Shown here in pieces: positions 42,734-51,383 of a stretch of 53,879 nucleotides of DNA. The stretch covers positions 1 to 53,879 of the forward strand of contig URVB01000023.1 of assembly GCA_900551075.1 (NCBI GenBank), read 5' to 3'. The notes under the pieces are model-generated. The model did not search any database. It was given only the letters and a program-made list of their open reading frames with translations, and was not told the DNA's origin. Every line of letters begins with the position of its first letter. The stretch's first letter is position 1. The stretch is from an uncultured Blautia sp. (GTDB lineage Bacteria; Bacillota; Clostridia; Lachnospirales; Lachnospiraceae). Both the position numbers and the translations under genes were made by a program.

Positions 42734-44341
42734 CTAATTATACAGTTTTCTGAATTCTGTAGGGGTTACTCCCATATATTTTTTGAAAATCCTGGAGAAA
42801 TACTTGATGTCACTGTAACCTACCGCATACGAAATGTCCTCTACGGACCCCTCCGTATTCAGAAGCATTTCCTTTGCATTTTTAATGCGAACCTTTATCA
42901 GATACTCAGAAAAATTAACACCCACCTCTTTTTTAAACATTGAAGAAAAATAATTGGGATTAAACCCTGTTTCATGACTTACGATTTCCAGTGTCAACGG
43001 TTTATAATAATTTTCCGCAATATATCTCTTAGCAATCCTTATGGGTTTATTTTCAATTAACTTCTTTTCCTGCATCCATAAATTCACGGACGTTTCCATA
43101 TAACTGTGCAGATACTTTATCACTTCAGCAATGGTATCAAACTGCAAAACTTTCTCTTTTTGCTCCTGATATTCATCAGGAATATTGATCCCGTAATTAT
43201 TTGTTCCAAAATAAAAAAGCTGGAGAATTTCTTTATAAACCTTTTCTACCACCAGTCCATCCTTCTCTTCACTTTTTTCCAGACGGCCGGCTATTTTTTT
43301 CAGCTCATTGCTCTGGCTTTCCATATCGAGAATTTCAATATCACCCAAAAACTGTTTTTTGAACGCGTTATCCACATATGCACTGCTTTTTTCTGTTTTT
43401 CTGTCCGGACGATACTTCAATATCAGACGACTGGAAAAATAAAAACGATCTGCAAGCGTAACCGATGCCTCCCTGATGCTTTCCATGATATTCTGCATCT
43501 CTGTTTTTATTTCCCCCAATGCAATATAGATCTTCATGGACCCAAACACATCCTGAAGCTGCAAAAGCTCCATTTTCGCCTTTTTCAGTTTCCCGTAAGC
43601 CAGTTGAAGATTTTCCTCTGTACCGTTCAGCAACCCGTAAATATCATTGTCAATCAAACTGACCACCATTTCATTTATACACTCTGAAAGCGTCTGATTC
43701 AAAATCTTCACCGCTTTATTCAGAACAATTTTCTTAACAGCAACGATATTTTCCTGGTTTTCAAAAATAATACGTACCCGCATTGCCTGATAACAGGTAT
43801 CATCAAAATTACAGTGATATCCCCGGTTAACTTTTTCTACGGAATAAAATCCTCCGAATTTTTCCGGATGCTTCAGAACTTCTACAAGAAAAGTATCCTT
43901 GATCCGTTCCTTGTTGCGATTCAGCTCCCGTTTCATATCCTCCCATTTCCAGGCTTCCCGCAGTTCTGTTTTATGCTTGTCATATATTTTTTCAAGGATG
44001 GCAACCATATCTTTTTTCCGTATGGGTTTCAAAAGGTATTCCTCTACTCCAAAACGAAGCGCCGTCTGAACGTACTCAAACTGGCCATATCCGCTGATGA
44101 TTACAATATGAATATTACGACCCAGCTCTTTCAGCTTTTTGATCAGCTCCAGACCGTCGCAATCCGGCATTCGGATATCTACCAGCAATACGTCAACTTC
44201 ATTTTCCTTTATAAAATTGAATGCCGTTATTCCATCGTTTGCCGTTCCTACAATTTCGTATCCCATTTTCTCCCAGTCCACAATATTCGCAATTAACTGG
44301 CATACTTTTTTTTCATCATCCGCAATCAATACCTTAAGCAT
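42734..44341 (-). CDS. Response regulator, YesN-type, AraC output domain
   Basis: 535 residues. The receiver domain has acidic D-D-E (8-10), phospho-acceptor Asp55 in VLLVDIRMPDCDG, and the Lys in YLLKPIRKKD. The long middle region resembles the YesN linker. The C-terminal AraC double helix-turn-helix is LTLEIVSHETGFNPNYFSSMFKKEVG and VEDISYAVGYSDIKYFSRIFKKYMGVTPTEFR. It is the first gene of the regulatory trio. It probably activates the transport/catabolic operon, whose promoter lacks a -35 box. Confidence 0.95.
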   Translation of the reverse strand: MLKVLIADDEKKVCQLIANIVDWEKMGYEIVGTANDGITAFNFIKENEVDVLLVDIRMPDCDGLELIKKLKELGRNIHIVIISGYGQFEYVQTALRFGVEEYLLKPIRKKDMVAILEKIYDKHKTELREAWKWEDMKRELNRNKERIKDTFLVEVLKHPEKFGGFYSVEKVNRGYHCNFDDTCYQAMRVRIIFENQENIVAVKKIVLNKAVKILNQTLSECINEMVVSLIDNDIYGLLNGTEENLQLAYGKLKKAKMELLQLQDVFGSMKIYIALGEIKTEMQNIMESIREASVTLADRFYFSSRLILKYRPDRKTEKSSAYVDNAFKKQFLGDIEILDMESQSNELKKIAGRLEKSEEKDGLVVEKVYKEILQLFYFGTNNYGINIPDEYQEQKEKVLQFDTIAEVIKYLHSYMETSVNLWMQEKKLIENKPIRIAKRYIAENYYKPLTLEIVSHETGFNPNYFSSMFKKEVGVNFSEYLIKVRIKNAKEMLLNTEGSVEDISYAVGYSDIKYFSRIFKKYMGVTPTEFRKLYN

Positions 44342-44400
44342 CCTTTACCCCTCTTCCATCTTCAAGGCGAATATTTCTCTCGAACATATATATTGCAACC

Positions 44401-44428
44401 ATTTTATCATACTTCGGGGTTTTTTCAA
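44401..44428 (-). promoter_or_regulatory. Promoter of the two-component trio
   Basis: On the minus strand TTGAAA (44428-44423), 16 bp and TAAAAT (44406-44401), giving a leader of about 55 nt before the response-regulator ATG. Confidence 0.6.
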
Positions 44429-44468
44429 ATAAAATAACATCCTGTAAACGAATCAAAGACCTGCGTTA

Positions 44469-44699
44469 AAACTGAAAGTGTTTACCGGAAGAACTTTTGA
44501 AGTGAGTGTATTCCCGTTTTCTTTTGCGGAGTACATGCGGCATTTTGGATATACCGATTCCTATTCTGCATTCGAAAAATATCTGACCGAAGGAGGCATG
44601 TCCGGTTCCTATCTCTATAAAGATTCCGATGCCAAGTTCAATTATCTGTCTGATGTTTTCGGCACGCTGATTGTACGTGACATTCGGCAGAAGTATTAA
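44469..44699 (+). pseudogene. Remnant of a DUF4143-type AAA ATPase gene
   Basis: About 75 codons resembling the middle of COG1373-type ATPases: TGRTFEVSVFPFSFAEYM, then FEKYLTEGGMSGSYLY and LSDVFGTLIVRDIRQKY, where intact proteins continue K-I. Both the N-terminal Walker half and the C-terminal domain are missing, and there is no ribosome site or start. It is a degraded piece of a gene often found in accessory DNA. Confidence 0.65.
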
Positions 44700-45036
44700 T
44701 CTTATCCTGATTGCTTCGCAGTGTGTCGGCAATGCTTTTGCCTTCTATCGCATTCGCCGTTATGACTGATTTGTTGCCATCGCCTATTCAAAGTTGTGTT
44801 CCGCCTGGCTCTCTTTTCACATCTTCTTGTATTCTCCTACATCACCTGCAGGAATGTTGGACTTGCTAAAATAAAAACTCTAATTTATTTCTCTAATAGA
44901 TATTACCACTAATCATCAACCAAGCTCTTTACCACTCTATCTCATCAAAAAGCTCTTCCATAATCCGTATAAATAAAAGAAATGCTATATGCTTTGTAAA
45001 GAAATTCATTTAAGCATGACTGCTAACTGGAAATAT
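44700..45036. other. Non-coding stretch, nothing recognised
   Basis: No ORF with family resemblance, RNA gene or clear promoter was found on either strand. It follows an ATPase remnant and may be decayed accessory DNA. Confidence 0.5.
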
Positions 45037-45076
45037 AAAACCCCGGAAAGACCTGTACAGATCTTTCCAGGGTTTT
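45037..45076 (-). terminator. Terminator after the GtrA-like gene
   Basis: AAAACCCCGGAAAGA (45037-45051) and TCTTTCCAGGGTTTT (45062-45076) pair with one mismatch around a 10-nt loop. On the minus strand the 3' arm ends GGGGTTTTATATTT. Confidence 0.85.
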
Positions 45077-45160
45077 ACTTTTATTCTTTCACAACAGTTT
45101 ATATATTACCACAATCAAATATTCAGAAGCATACCTTATTCATAATAACTCCTGAACAGT

Positions 45161-45730
45161 TTAAGCATTTACTTTCTCAATAATCTGCTTAGGTGTCTCA
45201 GGAAAAATGACCTTATTTACAAAGAAAAATACAATCATAGAAACACCACCATTGAGTACTGTTGTACCAATATTATAGATGAAGTCCGGCACAAGAAGTC
45301 CGGCAACTGCAACCCAGATACAGTTGATAGAGTTTACAATACAGGTGATCACGCAAAATGCAGCTGCATACCATGCAATCTGTTTTCCCGTATTACCATG
45401 ACTGCGGAATACAAAGAGCTTCTGGATCGGGAAGTTGATACACTCTCCAAGCACCATCGCAGTCATATATGCAATAAAGTATGCCAGTCCACCATGTGCC
45501 TGATCATATCCCAGGATATTCCACCGGAATGTCTCTCCAAATAATGTTACCGGAATTCCCGGCCAGCCGAAAGATCTGTCACCCATTCCGGCAAATGCAT
45601 AAGGAAGAAACTGAAGCATAAAATATTTCAGAACTGTTATCAAATTTGAGACAATTACAAACAGTCCGCCTTCTCTTACCCATTTCGCAAGCTTCGGATT
45701 TTTTGTCTCAAAGGCTTTCCATATATTCAT
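45161..45730 (-). CDS. GtrA-like small membrane protein
   Basis: A 189-residue membrane protein with four hydrophobic segments (FVIVSNLITVLKYFMLQFLPYAF; LAYFIAYMTAMVLGECINFPIQ; WYAAAFCVITCIVNSINCIWVAVAGLLV; VLNGGVSMIVFFFVNKVIF). The phrase F-P-I-Q-K-L-F-V-F and the ending F-F-F-V-N-K-V-I-F-P match the GtrA pattern (N-F-x-x-x-R/K-x-x-V-F). GtrA proteins are thought to flip polyprenyl-phosphate sugars. It lies 13 bp after a GH3 gene. The insert between segments 1 and 2 is larger than in classic GtrA. Confidence 0.72.
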   Translation of the reverse strand: MNIWKAFETKNPKLAKWVREGGLFVIVSNLITVLKYFMLQFLPYAFAGMGDRSFGWPGIPVTLFGETFRWNILGYDQAHGGLAYFIAYMTAMVLGECINFPIQKLFVFRSHGNTGKQIAWYAAAFCVITCIVNSINCIWVAVAGLLVPDFIYNIGTTVLNGGVSMIVFFFVNKVIFPETPKQIIEKVNA

Positions 45731-45743
45731 TTTGTGCTGCCTC

Positions 45744-48095
45744 CTATTTCATGTTCTTTAACATAGTTTCATACTTTTTATTTGCCCGCATATTCCGGAA
45801 AAACCCACCAATCAGACCGGCTGCTCCACGGAAGAAATGTCCGTTGGCAACTGTTACAATAGATTCAGTCATCTCTCTGGAAACCATACCGGCAGTCATC
45901 TTGCAGATTGCTCTAAAAGGCATATTGTAGATAAACAGAGTATTCAAATCCGGCACGCCTTTTTCCACTGCTTTATCCATCTTCTTCTGCAGAACCTTAT
46001 ACACCAAGCGACAAATACCACTCTTTGCATATTTCATCTGGCAAAGTGCATCATTGATGTCAAGAAGACCAACCTTTTCCTCAGGAAGAACATCTCCGTA
46101 AAACAGCTGAAATTCTTCGTAATGAACATTTCGTACAAGACCGGATTTATAGCTTGGAAGCTTTTCAATATCATAGGGAAGCACATCTGTTGTACCCTGT
46201 TTTTCCATTTCAGACGAAAGTCTGATATCTGCACAGGAAGCACCAATCATAATATTATAAGTGCCTCCTTCTACCTCCCACTTATTTGTTTTTGTATTGA
46301 AGTAGCGAAATGTTTTATCATCAAATCTGATTTCAACCTCTTTGGACTCTCCTGCTTCCAGCCATACCTTTGTAAAGCCTTTCAGTTCTTTTTTCGGTCT
46401 GACAAGTTTTGTCTCTTTCTTTCCCACATATAACTGAGCAATTTCTGCGCCCGAACACATTCCTGTGTTGGTAATGGTAAAGCGAACTCCCTCGTCTGTA
46501 AGTATCAGAGAATCATAAGCAAATGTTGTATAGGAAAGGCCATATCCAAAGGGGAACTGTACTGGAATATCTGCTGTATCATAGTATCGATAGCCGATAA
46601 ATGGTCCTTCTCTGTACTGAAGATTTCTGTATTTTTCATCTGCATAATTGAACATGGAGCAGTCCGCATAAGCATACGGATAAGATTCTGCCAGTTTTCC
46701 TGACGGTACTTCTTTTCCTGTAATCAGGTCAAGAAGTGCACTCGCACCTGCCTGACCGGTAAGATATCCATGAAGAAGCGCGGTCAACTTATCCAGCCAT
46801 GGCATTTTTACTGCTGAACCCGCAGACATCACGCCAACCACATTAGAATTTAGAACTGCCAGCTCTTCCAGTTCTCGGATCTGATATTCCGGGATATCCA
46901 TAGAAGTTCTGTCTGCACCCTCAGATTCCGCGATTTCATCCAGTCCGAAGAAGAACAACACAACATCTGCGGCTTTCGGATCCTCTACAACCTGCAGATT
47001 ATACTTTTTAATCTCTTCTGCAATTGTCTCTACTTTTGTAGCATTTACCTGAGAAGAACCTGCACCCTGATATCTTGGCTTATTCACAAATGGTCCGCGC
47101 AGTGCAACCTTTGTTCCATCTTTCAGAGGAAGGATTCCTCTTTCATTTTTCAAAAGTACAGCACTCTCCACTGCTGCCTGATGTGCAATTCTGTGATGAG
47201 ATTCTTTATCAAAATCCTTCTGCTTATTCTCTTTAAAATAAATAGCAGCCTCGATAATCGGCTCGATTGCCCGGCCGATTTCCTCTTCCGTGATTTTTCC
47301 AAGCTTCAGATCAGCAAGCAGTCCTCTGGCAGAGTCCAGACCCGGATTCGGCATTTCCACATTAGACTGGCATTTCACACCTTCTGTATGGTCATTGCTT
47401 GCACCCCAGTCGGTAACTACAATTCCGTCAAATCCCCATTCTTTTCTCAGAATGTCTACAAGCAAATGCTTATTTTCGTTTGCATACTGCCCGTTCACTT
47501 CATTGTAGGAAGACATGATAGACTTTGCTTTTCCTTCTTTTACAGCAATCTCAAAAGCAGTCAGATAAATTTCACGAAGGGTTCTTTCATCTACTACTGC
47601 ATTCATAGCCATGCGGCGATACTCTCTGGAATTTACTGCAAAATGTTTGGGACATGCGTATACATGTCTGCTCTGAATTCCTCTCACATAAGCCGCTGCC
47701 ATTTTTCCTGCGAGAATAGGATCTTCTGAGAAATACTCAAAGTTTCTTCCGCACAGCGGAGAACGTTTCATATTCAGTCCCGGTCCAAGCACTACATTTA
47801 CACCCTGTGCAACAGCCTCTTTTCCCAGGGCTTCACCGATTTTTTCACCAATGCCGGGATCCCAGCTATTAGCAGTTGTGGCAGCTGCAGGAAAGCAGGT
47901 CGCCGGAAGAGAAACATTCAATCCCAAATGATCTCCGGCTCCTTCCTGACGGCGCAAACCGTGAGGTCCGTCTGAAAAGGTAATGGAATCAACCCCCAGC
48001 CTTGGAATATCCCTTGATTCCCACTCATTTTTTCCACTTAACAGAGCCGCTTTTTCTTCTATTGTAAGTTTTGAAATAATATCCTTTACTTTCAT
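45744..48095 (-). CDS. Glycoside hydrolase family 3 (cytosolic beta-glucosidase type)
   Basis: 783 residues in the usual GH3 order with no signal peptide. The catalytic barrel (residues 1-300) has GPGLNMKRSPLCGRNFEYFSEDP, KHFAVNSREYRR and the nucleophile Asp229 in GIVVTDWGA. The alpha/beta sandwich (LLKNERGILPLKDG) and the fibronectin-like domain (YVGKKETKLVRPKKELKGF) follow. An extra C-terminal 140 residues (YEEFQLFYGDVLPEEKVGLLDIN) is seen in many Lachnospiraceae GH3 enzymes and contains a Gly-rich region (FFRGAAGLIGGFF). It would cleave imported beta-linked oligosaccharides. Confidence 0.93.
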   Translation of the reverse strand: MKVKDIISKLTIEEKAALLSGKNEWESRDIPRLGVDSITFSDGPHGLRRQEGAGDHLGLNVSLPATCFPAAATTANSWDPGIGEKIGEALGKEAVAQGVNVVLGPGLNMKRSPLCGRNFEYFSEDPILAGKMAAAYVRGIQSRHVYACPKHFAVNSREYRRMAMNAVVDERTLREIYLTAFEIAVKEGKAKSIMSSYNEVNGQYANENKHLLVDILRKEWGFDGIVVTDWGASNDHTEGVKCQSNVEMPNPGLDSARGLLADLKLGKITEEEIGRAIEPIIEAAIYFKENKQKDFDKESHHRIAHQAAVESAVLLKNERGILPLKDGTKVALRGPFVNKPRYQGAGSSQVNATKVETIAEEIKKYNLQVVEDPKAADVVLFFFGLDEIAESEGADRTSMDIPEYQIRELEELAVLNSNVVGVMSAGSAVKMPWLDKLTALLHGYLTGQAGASALLDLITGKEVPSGKLAESYPYAYADCSMFNYADEKYRNLQYREGPFIGYRYYDTADIPVQFPFGYGLSYTTFAYDSLILTDEGVRFTITNTGMCSGAEIAQLYVGKKETKLVRPKKELKGFTKVWLEAGESKEVEIRFDDKTFRYFNTKTNKWEVEGGTYNIMIGASCADIRLSSEMEKQGTTDVLPYDIEKLPSYKSGLVRNVHYEEFQLFYGDVLPEEKVGLLDINDALCQMKYAKSGICRLVYKVLQKKMDKAVEKGVPDLNTLFIYNMPFRAICKMTAGMVSREMTESIVTVANGHFFRGAAGLIGGFFRNMRANKKYETMLKNMK

Positions 48096-48214
48096 TTATT
48101 CCTCCATCCTTCTTATGGATCTGTCATACTGCCACAACAGCTCCATAAGAAAGAATTCTGTTTTATATCACAGGAGTACCCAAATACTTTCCTGTACTAT
48201 ATGCTATAAAAAGC

Positions 48215-51200
48215 TTACTCTGCTGCCTTAGCTGCTTTCTTTTTCTTTAACAGATAATGCACAAGTACCAGTATTGCAATGCCTCCGATGACTACACCAC
48301 CGATTACATTTACTTTCAGGAAGAGCTTATCCATGTTGGAAAGTCCGCCAACCGGATTTTCTTTTCCAGCATAAGCGCCGCTGTTCACAATTGTATACAT
48401 GATATTCTTACATGCTTTACGCATAGCAAGAACTGCGGTTGCACTCTCGTTTGTAAACTGATTAGATGCGGCATTTCCGTAGCCAAGCATCAGGTCATTT
48501 CCATTCCTCATACTGTTTTCAGAGATCATGTATCCGTAAGAGCCATCGTAGTCACTGATTACCATGCCACGGAATCCCCATTCGTTACGAAGAACAGTCT
48601 GAAGAAGATCTGAGTTTGCACATGCCGGTACACTTCCAAGCCAGTTATAGGAAGACATACAAGCCATTGCCTGTCCCTCAAATCCCTTCACACAAAGCTC
48701 AAATGGTTTCAAATAGATTTCACGCATTGCCTGCTCAGAAACAAAGGTAAGCAGGAAAGATTCACGGTTACATTCCTGATCATTTACTGCAAAGTGTTTA
48801 ATGTATGGATAAACACCTTTTGCAGCTGCACCGTTTACCTGGTTTGCCGCCAGATATCCTGCAAGCACACCATCTTCGGAGTAATACTCAAAGTTACGTC
48901 CGGAGAATGCGGAACGATGTGTGTTCATAGCAGGTCCGTACCAGCCATAGTTCTGTACGTCTGCAAATTCCTGTCCCATAGACTCTCCTGCCTCATAAGC
49001 AAGCTGCTTGTTCCATGTCTGAGCCAGTAATACTTCACACGGATATGGAGTACCATAAGTTTTTGTTACAAAGTTGTTGAGTCCTGCGGGGCCGTCACAG
49101 TCAGAAGTTGCAATCTTGCCAACTGATTCGATTTCGGCTGTCTGCCATCCGCCTACGTTAATCATGGTTGCCATATCTTCAAAGTTTAACTGTTCCAGCA
49201 GTTCTTCCCATTTTTCATCATCGTAGTCGACACCTTTAAGATCAAAGAGTGTCAGACCATTGTCTGCACCCATTACAGGCATTTCATCATCTGAATTGTC
49301 ATATTTGCTGCTGTCATAAATACCAAATGTATTTTCTTCAACTGCTGCACGCAGCTCGTCAGACATTGCATACTCTGTAGGTCTTGCCCAGGAAGCCCCG
49401 GCATTTTTGAAACCATCTGCACGAGAAAGCTCAATGAAATCTCCGCGTGTATAATCGTTAAATACATTTACTGGTGTTGTTTCATCTGTAGAACGTCCGT
49501 CTTTGCTGTAGTCAATGTCTTCATCAACTGTAAATTTCTCTTCTGCAACTACTGTATGAGAATCAGAACGTACAGAAATTGTATATTCTCCGGCTTCAAG
49601 AATATATCCGCCGCCTGCAACCTTGATTTCACCGGAATCATAGGATGCCATATCTTCTTTTGCGATTTCAAAAGAAAGTGTCTGGGCTTTACCAGGCTCC
49701 AGAAGATCTGTTTTCTCAAATTCAATCAGATTTACAGAAGCCTTTTCAATACCACCATTTGTATAAGGCGGTGTGTAGTAAATTTCTACAACATCTTTAC
49801 CTGCAACATCACCTGTATTCTTTACTTCCACCTCAAAGGAAACGGTATCGCCATTGTCCTTGAAGTTTGCCATTGTTTTTTTAAAAGTAGTATAGCTCAG
49901 ACCATATCCAAACGGATACTGTACGCTGTTTTCGTAGTCGATCAGACCTTCCTCTGCAGCTGTCTCATAGAATTTGTATCCAACGTAAATGCCTTCTACA
50001 TAATTTACAAAAGAAATATTTCCCTTGTAAGAAGCATCTGCTTCCAGTGCCTGTGCTTTCAGGTCATCCACATTATTGTACGGGAAGTTTCCGATATTGT
50101 TGATATAATGTGTGGAAAGCAGATTTTTTACATAAGTGTCTGCGGTTTTGCCGGATGGATTCACAGAACCGTTGAAAATCTCACCCAGTGCTGCAAAACC
50201 GGTTGAACCACCGCCAGGAGCAAGAATCACTGATTTAATTTGTTCGTACTCATCTACCCAGCCAAGTTCCATTGCATTGTTTGCATTAATAATTACAATT
50301 ATATTATCAAATTCAGAGCAGACCTTATCTACCATCTGCTCCTCTGTTACGGAAAGTTCCAGATAATGTTCACCTTCCTCAAAGTCATCATAAGAACCAT
50401 TATTGGTATAAGAAGCATTCATATAACGCCAGTTTGCCGGGGCATTGGAAGTAGCCAGGCCCTGATTGTATGTACCTTTAATTACGGCATTCATATCTGT
50501 CGGAAGGTCTGCACCCTCACCGCCCGGACGTCCGATCACAATAACTGCTGTATCAGAAAAGTCTTTTGCTTCGTTCATCAGCTCGTCTGTGTAATGACTC
50601 ATATTAGGCTCCGGCAGAGACCAGTCCTGTGCGGACATGGAAATGCCTGGTCGCTGATCATAGTAATCTGTGTACATCTTGGAAAGGTTTGCATTTGTCT
50701 TGTATCCTGCATCCTGCAGAGACTGTAAAATACCAATCGCACCTTCAGAATGGGAACCGGCGGAACCAGTTCCTCCGAATATCGGATTAGTGGAATCCCA
50801 TCCAAATACGTTCAGAGTTGTTACATCAGAAGACAAAGGAAGAAGTCCTTCGTTCTTTACCAGAGTTATACCTTCTTCTCCGATTTTCTTTATTGTTTCT
50901 TTGCTGTTTGCAATTGTTTTTTCTGAGAATTCTGCTTTTGATGCATTCAGAAAACCAGATACATTTGAGTACATCGGACCATAGCAAATAGAATTTACAA
51001 TGATCAGAATGGCTAAAAGAAATGCCATCAGAGCTTCCAGACGAATTACATGACGGAATCCTTTTTTAGCAAAGTGAGCAAGAACCATAACTACAACCAG
51101 CGCAATGACTGCACCTACGATTCCGTAGATATAGCCTTCAAGCTGTGTAAGATAAGAGAGCAGGTCTGCTTCACTAACACCCAGACTGTACATAAACGGT

Positions 51201-51229
51201 CCCAGAAGTTTTATCAATAAATCAACCAT
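48215..51229 (-). CDS. Domain-permuted, membrane-anchored glycoside hydrolase family 3
   Basis: About 1004 residues; the start at 51229 (M-V-D-L-L-I-K) is chosen because AAAGGAG lies six bases before it, and the ATG at 51247 overlaps that site. Two N-terminal membrane helices (IVGAVIALVVVMVLAHFA; LMAFLLAILIIVNSICYG) and a C-terminal one (NVIGGVVIGGIAILVLVHYLL plus K-K-K-K) flank the enzyme. The domain order is swapped: the sandwich domain (EEGITLVKNEGLLPL) and fibronectin-like domain come first, and the barrel last (SGRNFEYYSEDG, KHFAVNDQE, nucleophile Asp in GMVISDYDG). Such permuted GH3s are known in rumen clostridia. It probably acts outside the cell. Confidence 0.9.
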   Translation of the reverse strand: MVDLLIKLLGPFMYSLGVSEADLLSYLTQLEGYIYGIVGAVIALVVVMVLAHFAKKGFRHVIRLEALMAFLLAILIIVNSICYGPMYSNVSGFLNASKAEFSEKTIANSKETIKKIGEEGITLVKNEGLLPLSSDVTTLNVFGWDSTNPIFGGTGSAGSHSEGAIGILQSLQDAGYKTNANLSKMYTDYYDQRPGISMSAQDWSLPEPNMSHYTDELMNEAKDFSDTAVIVIGRPGGEGADLPTDMNAVIKGTYNQGLATSNAPANWRYMNASYTNNGSYDDFEEGEHYLELSVTEEQMVDKVCSEFDNIIVIINANNAMELGWVDEYEQIKSVILAPGGGSTGFAALGEIFNGSVNPSGKTADTYVKNLLSTHYINNIGNFPYNNVDDLKAQALEADASYKGNISFVNYVEGIYVGYKFYETAAEEGLIDYENSVQYPFGYGLSYTTFKKTMANFKDNGDTVSFEVEVKNTGDVAGKDVVEIYYTPPYTNGGIEKASVNLIEFEKTDLLEPGKAQTLSFEIAKEDMASYDSGEIKVAGGGYILEAGEYTISVRSDSHTVVAEEKFTVDEDIDYSKDGRSTDETTPVNVFNDYTRGDFIELSRADGFKNAGASWARPTEYAMSDELRAAVEENTFGIYDSSKYDNSDDEMPVMGADNGLTLFDLKGVDYDDEKWEELLEQLNFEDMATMINVGGWQTAEIESVGKIATSDCDGPAGLNNFVTKTYGTPYPCEVLLAQTWNKQLAYEAGESMGQEFADVQNYGWYGPAMNTHRSAFSGRNFEYYSEDGVLAGYLAANQVNGAAAKGVYPYIKHFAVNDQECNRESFLLTFVSEQAMREIYLKPFELCVKGFEGQAMACMSSYNWLGSVPACANSDLLQTVLRNEWGFRGMVISDYDGSYGYMISENSMRNGNDLMLGYGNAASNQFTNESATAVLAMRKACKNIMYTIVNSGAYAGKENPVGGLSNMDKLFLKVNVIGGVVIGGIAILVLVHYLLKKKKAAKAAE

Positions 51230-51319
51230 TTTTTTCTCCTTTATCATTCACGTAACTGTTTAGTACACAGTTACGATTCATAAACCATGTCAAACGGATA
51301 TTCAAAATAAATCCAGAAA

Positions 51320-51345
51320 CCCGGCAAAGATTTCTCTCTGCCGGG
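51320..51345 (-). terminator. Hairpin between the two large GH3 genes
   Basis: CCCGGC (51320-51325) and GCCGGG (51340-51345) form a six-pair stem; the minus side continues TTTCTGGATTTATTTT. It would end or weaken transcription from the upstream GH3 gene. Confidence 0.65.
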
Positions 51346-51383
51346 CCATATACTGAGCATTGACCAAGGCTTAGCTCAATAAA

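Noticed and set aside
44466..44732. 88-codon minus-strand ORF
   Set aside because: It is antisense to the DUF4143-type ATPase remnant, which matches a real family on the plus strand.
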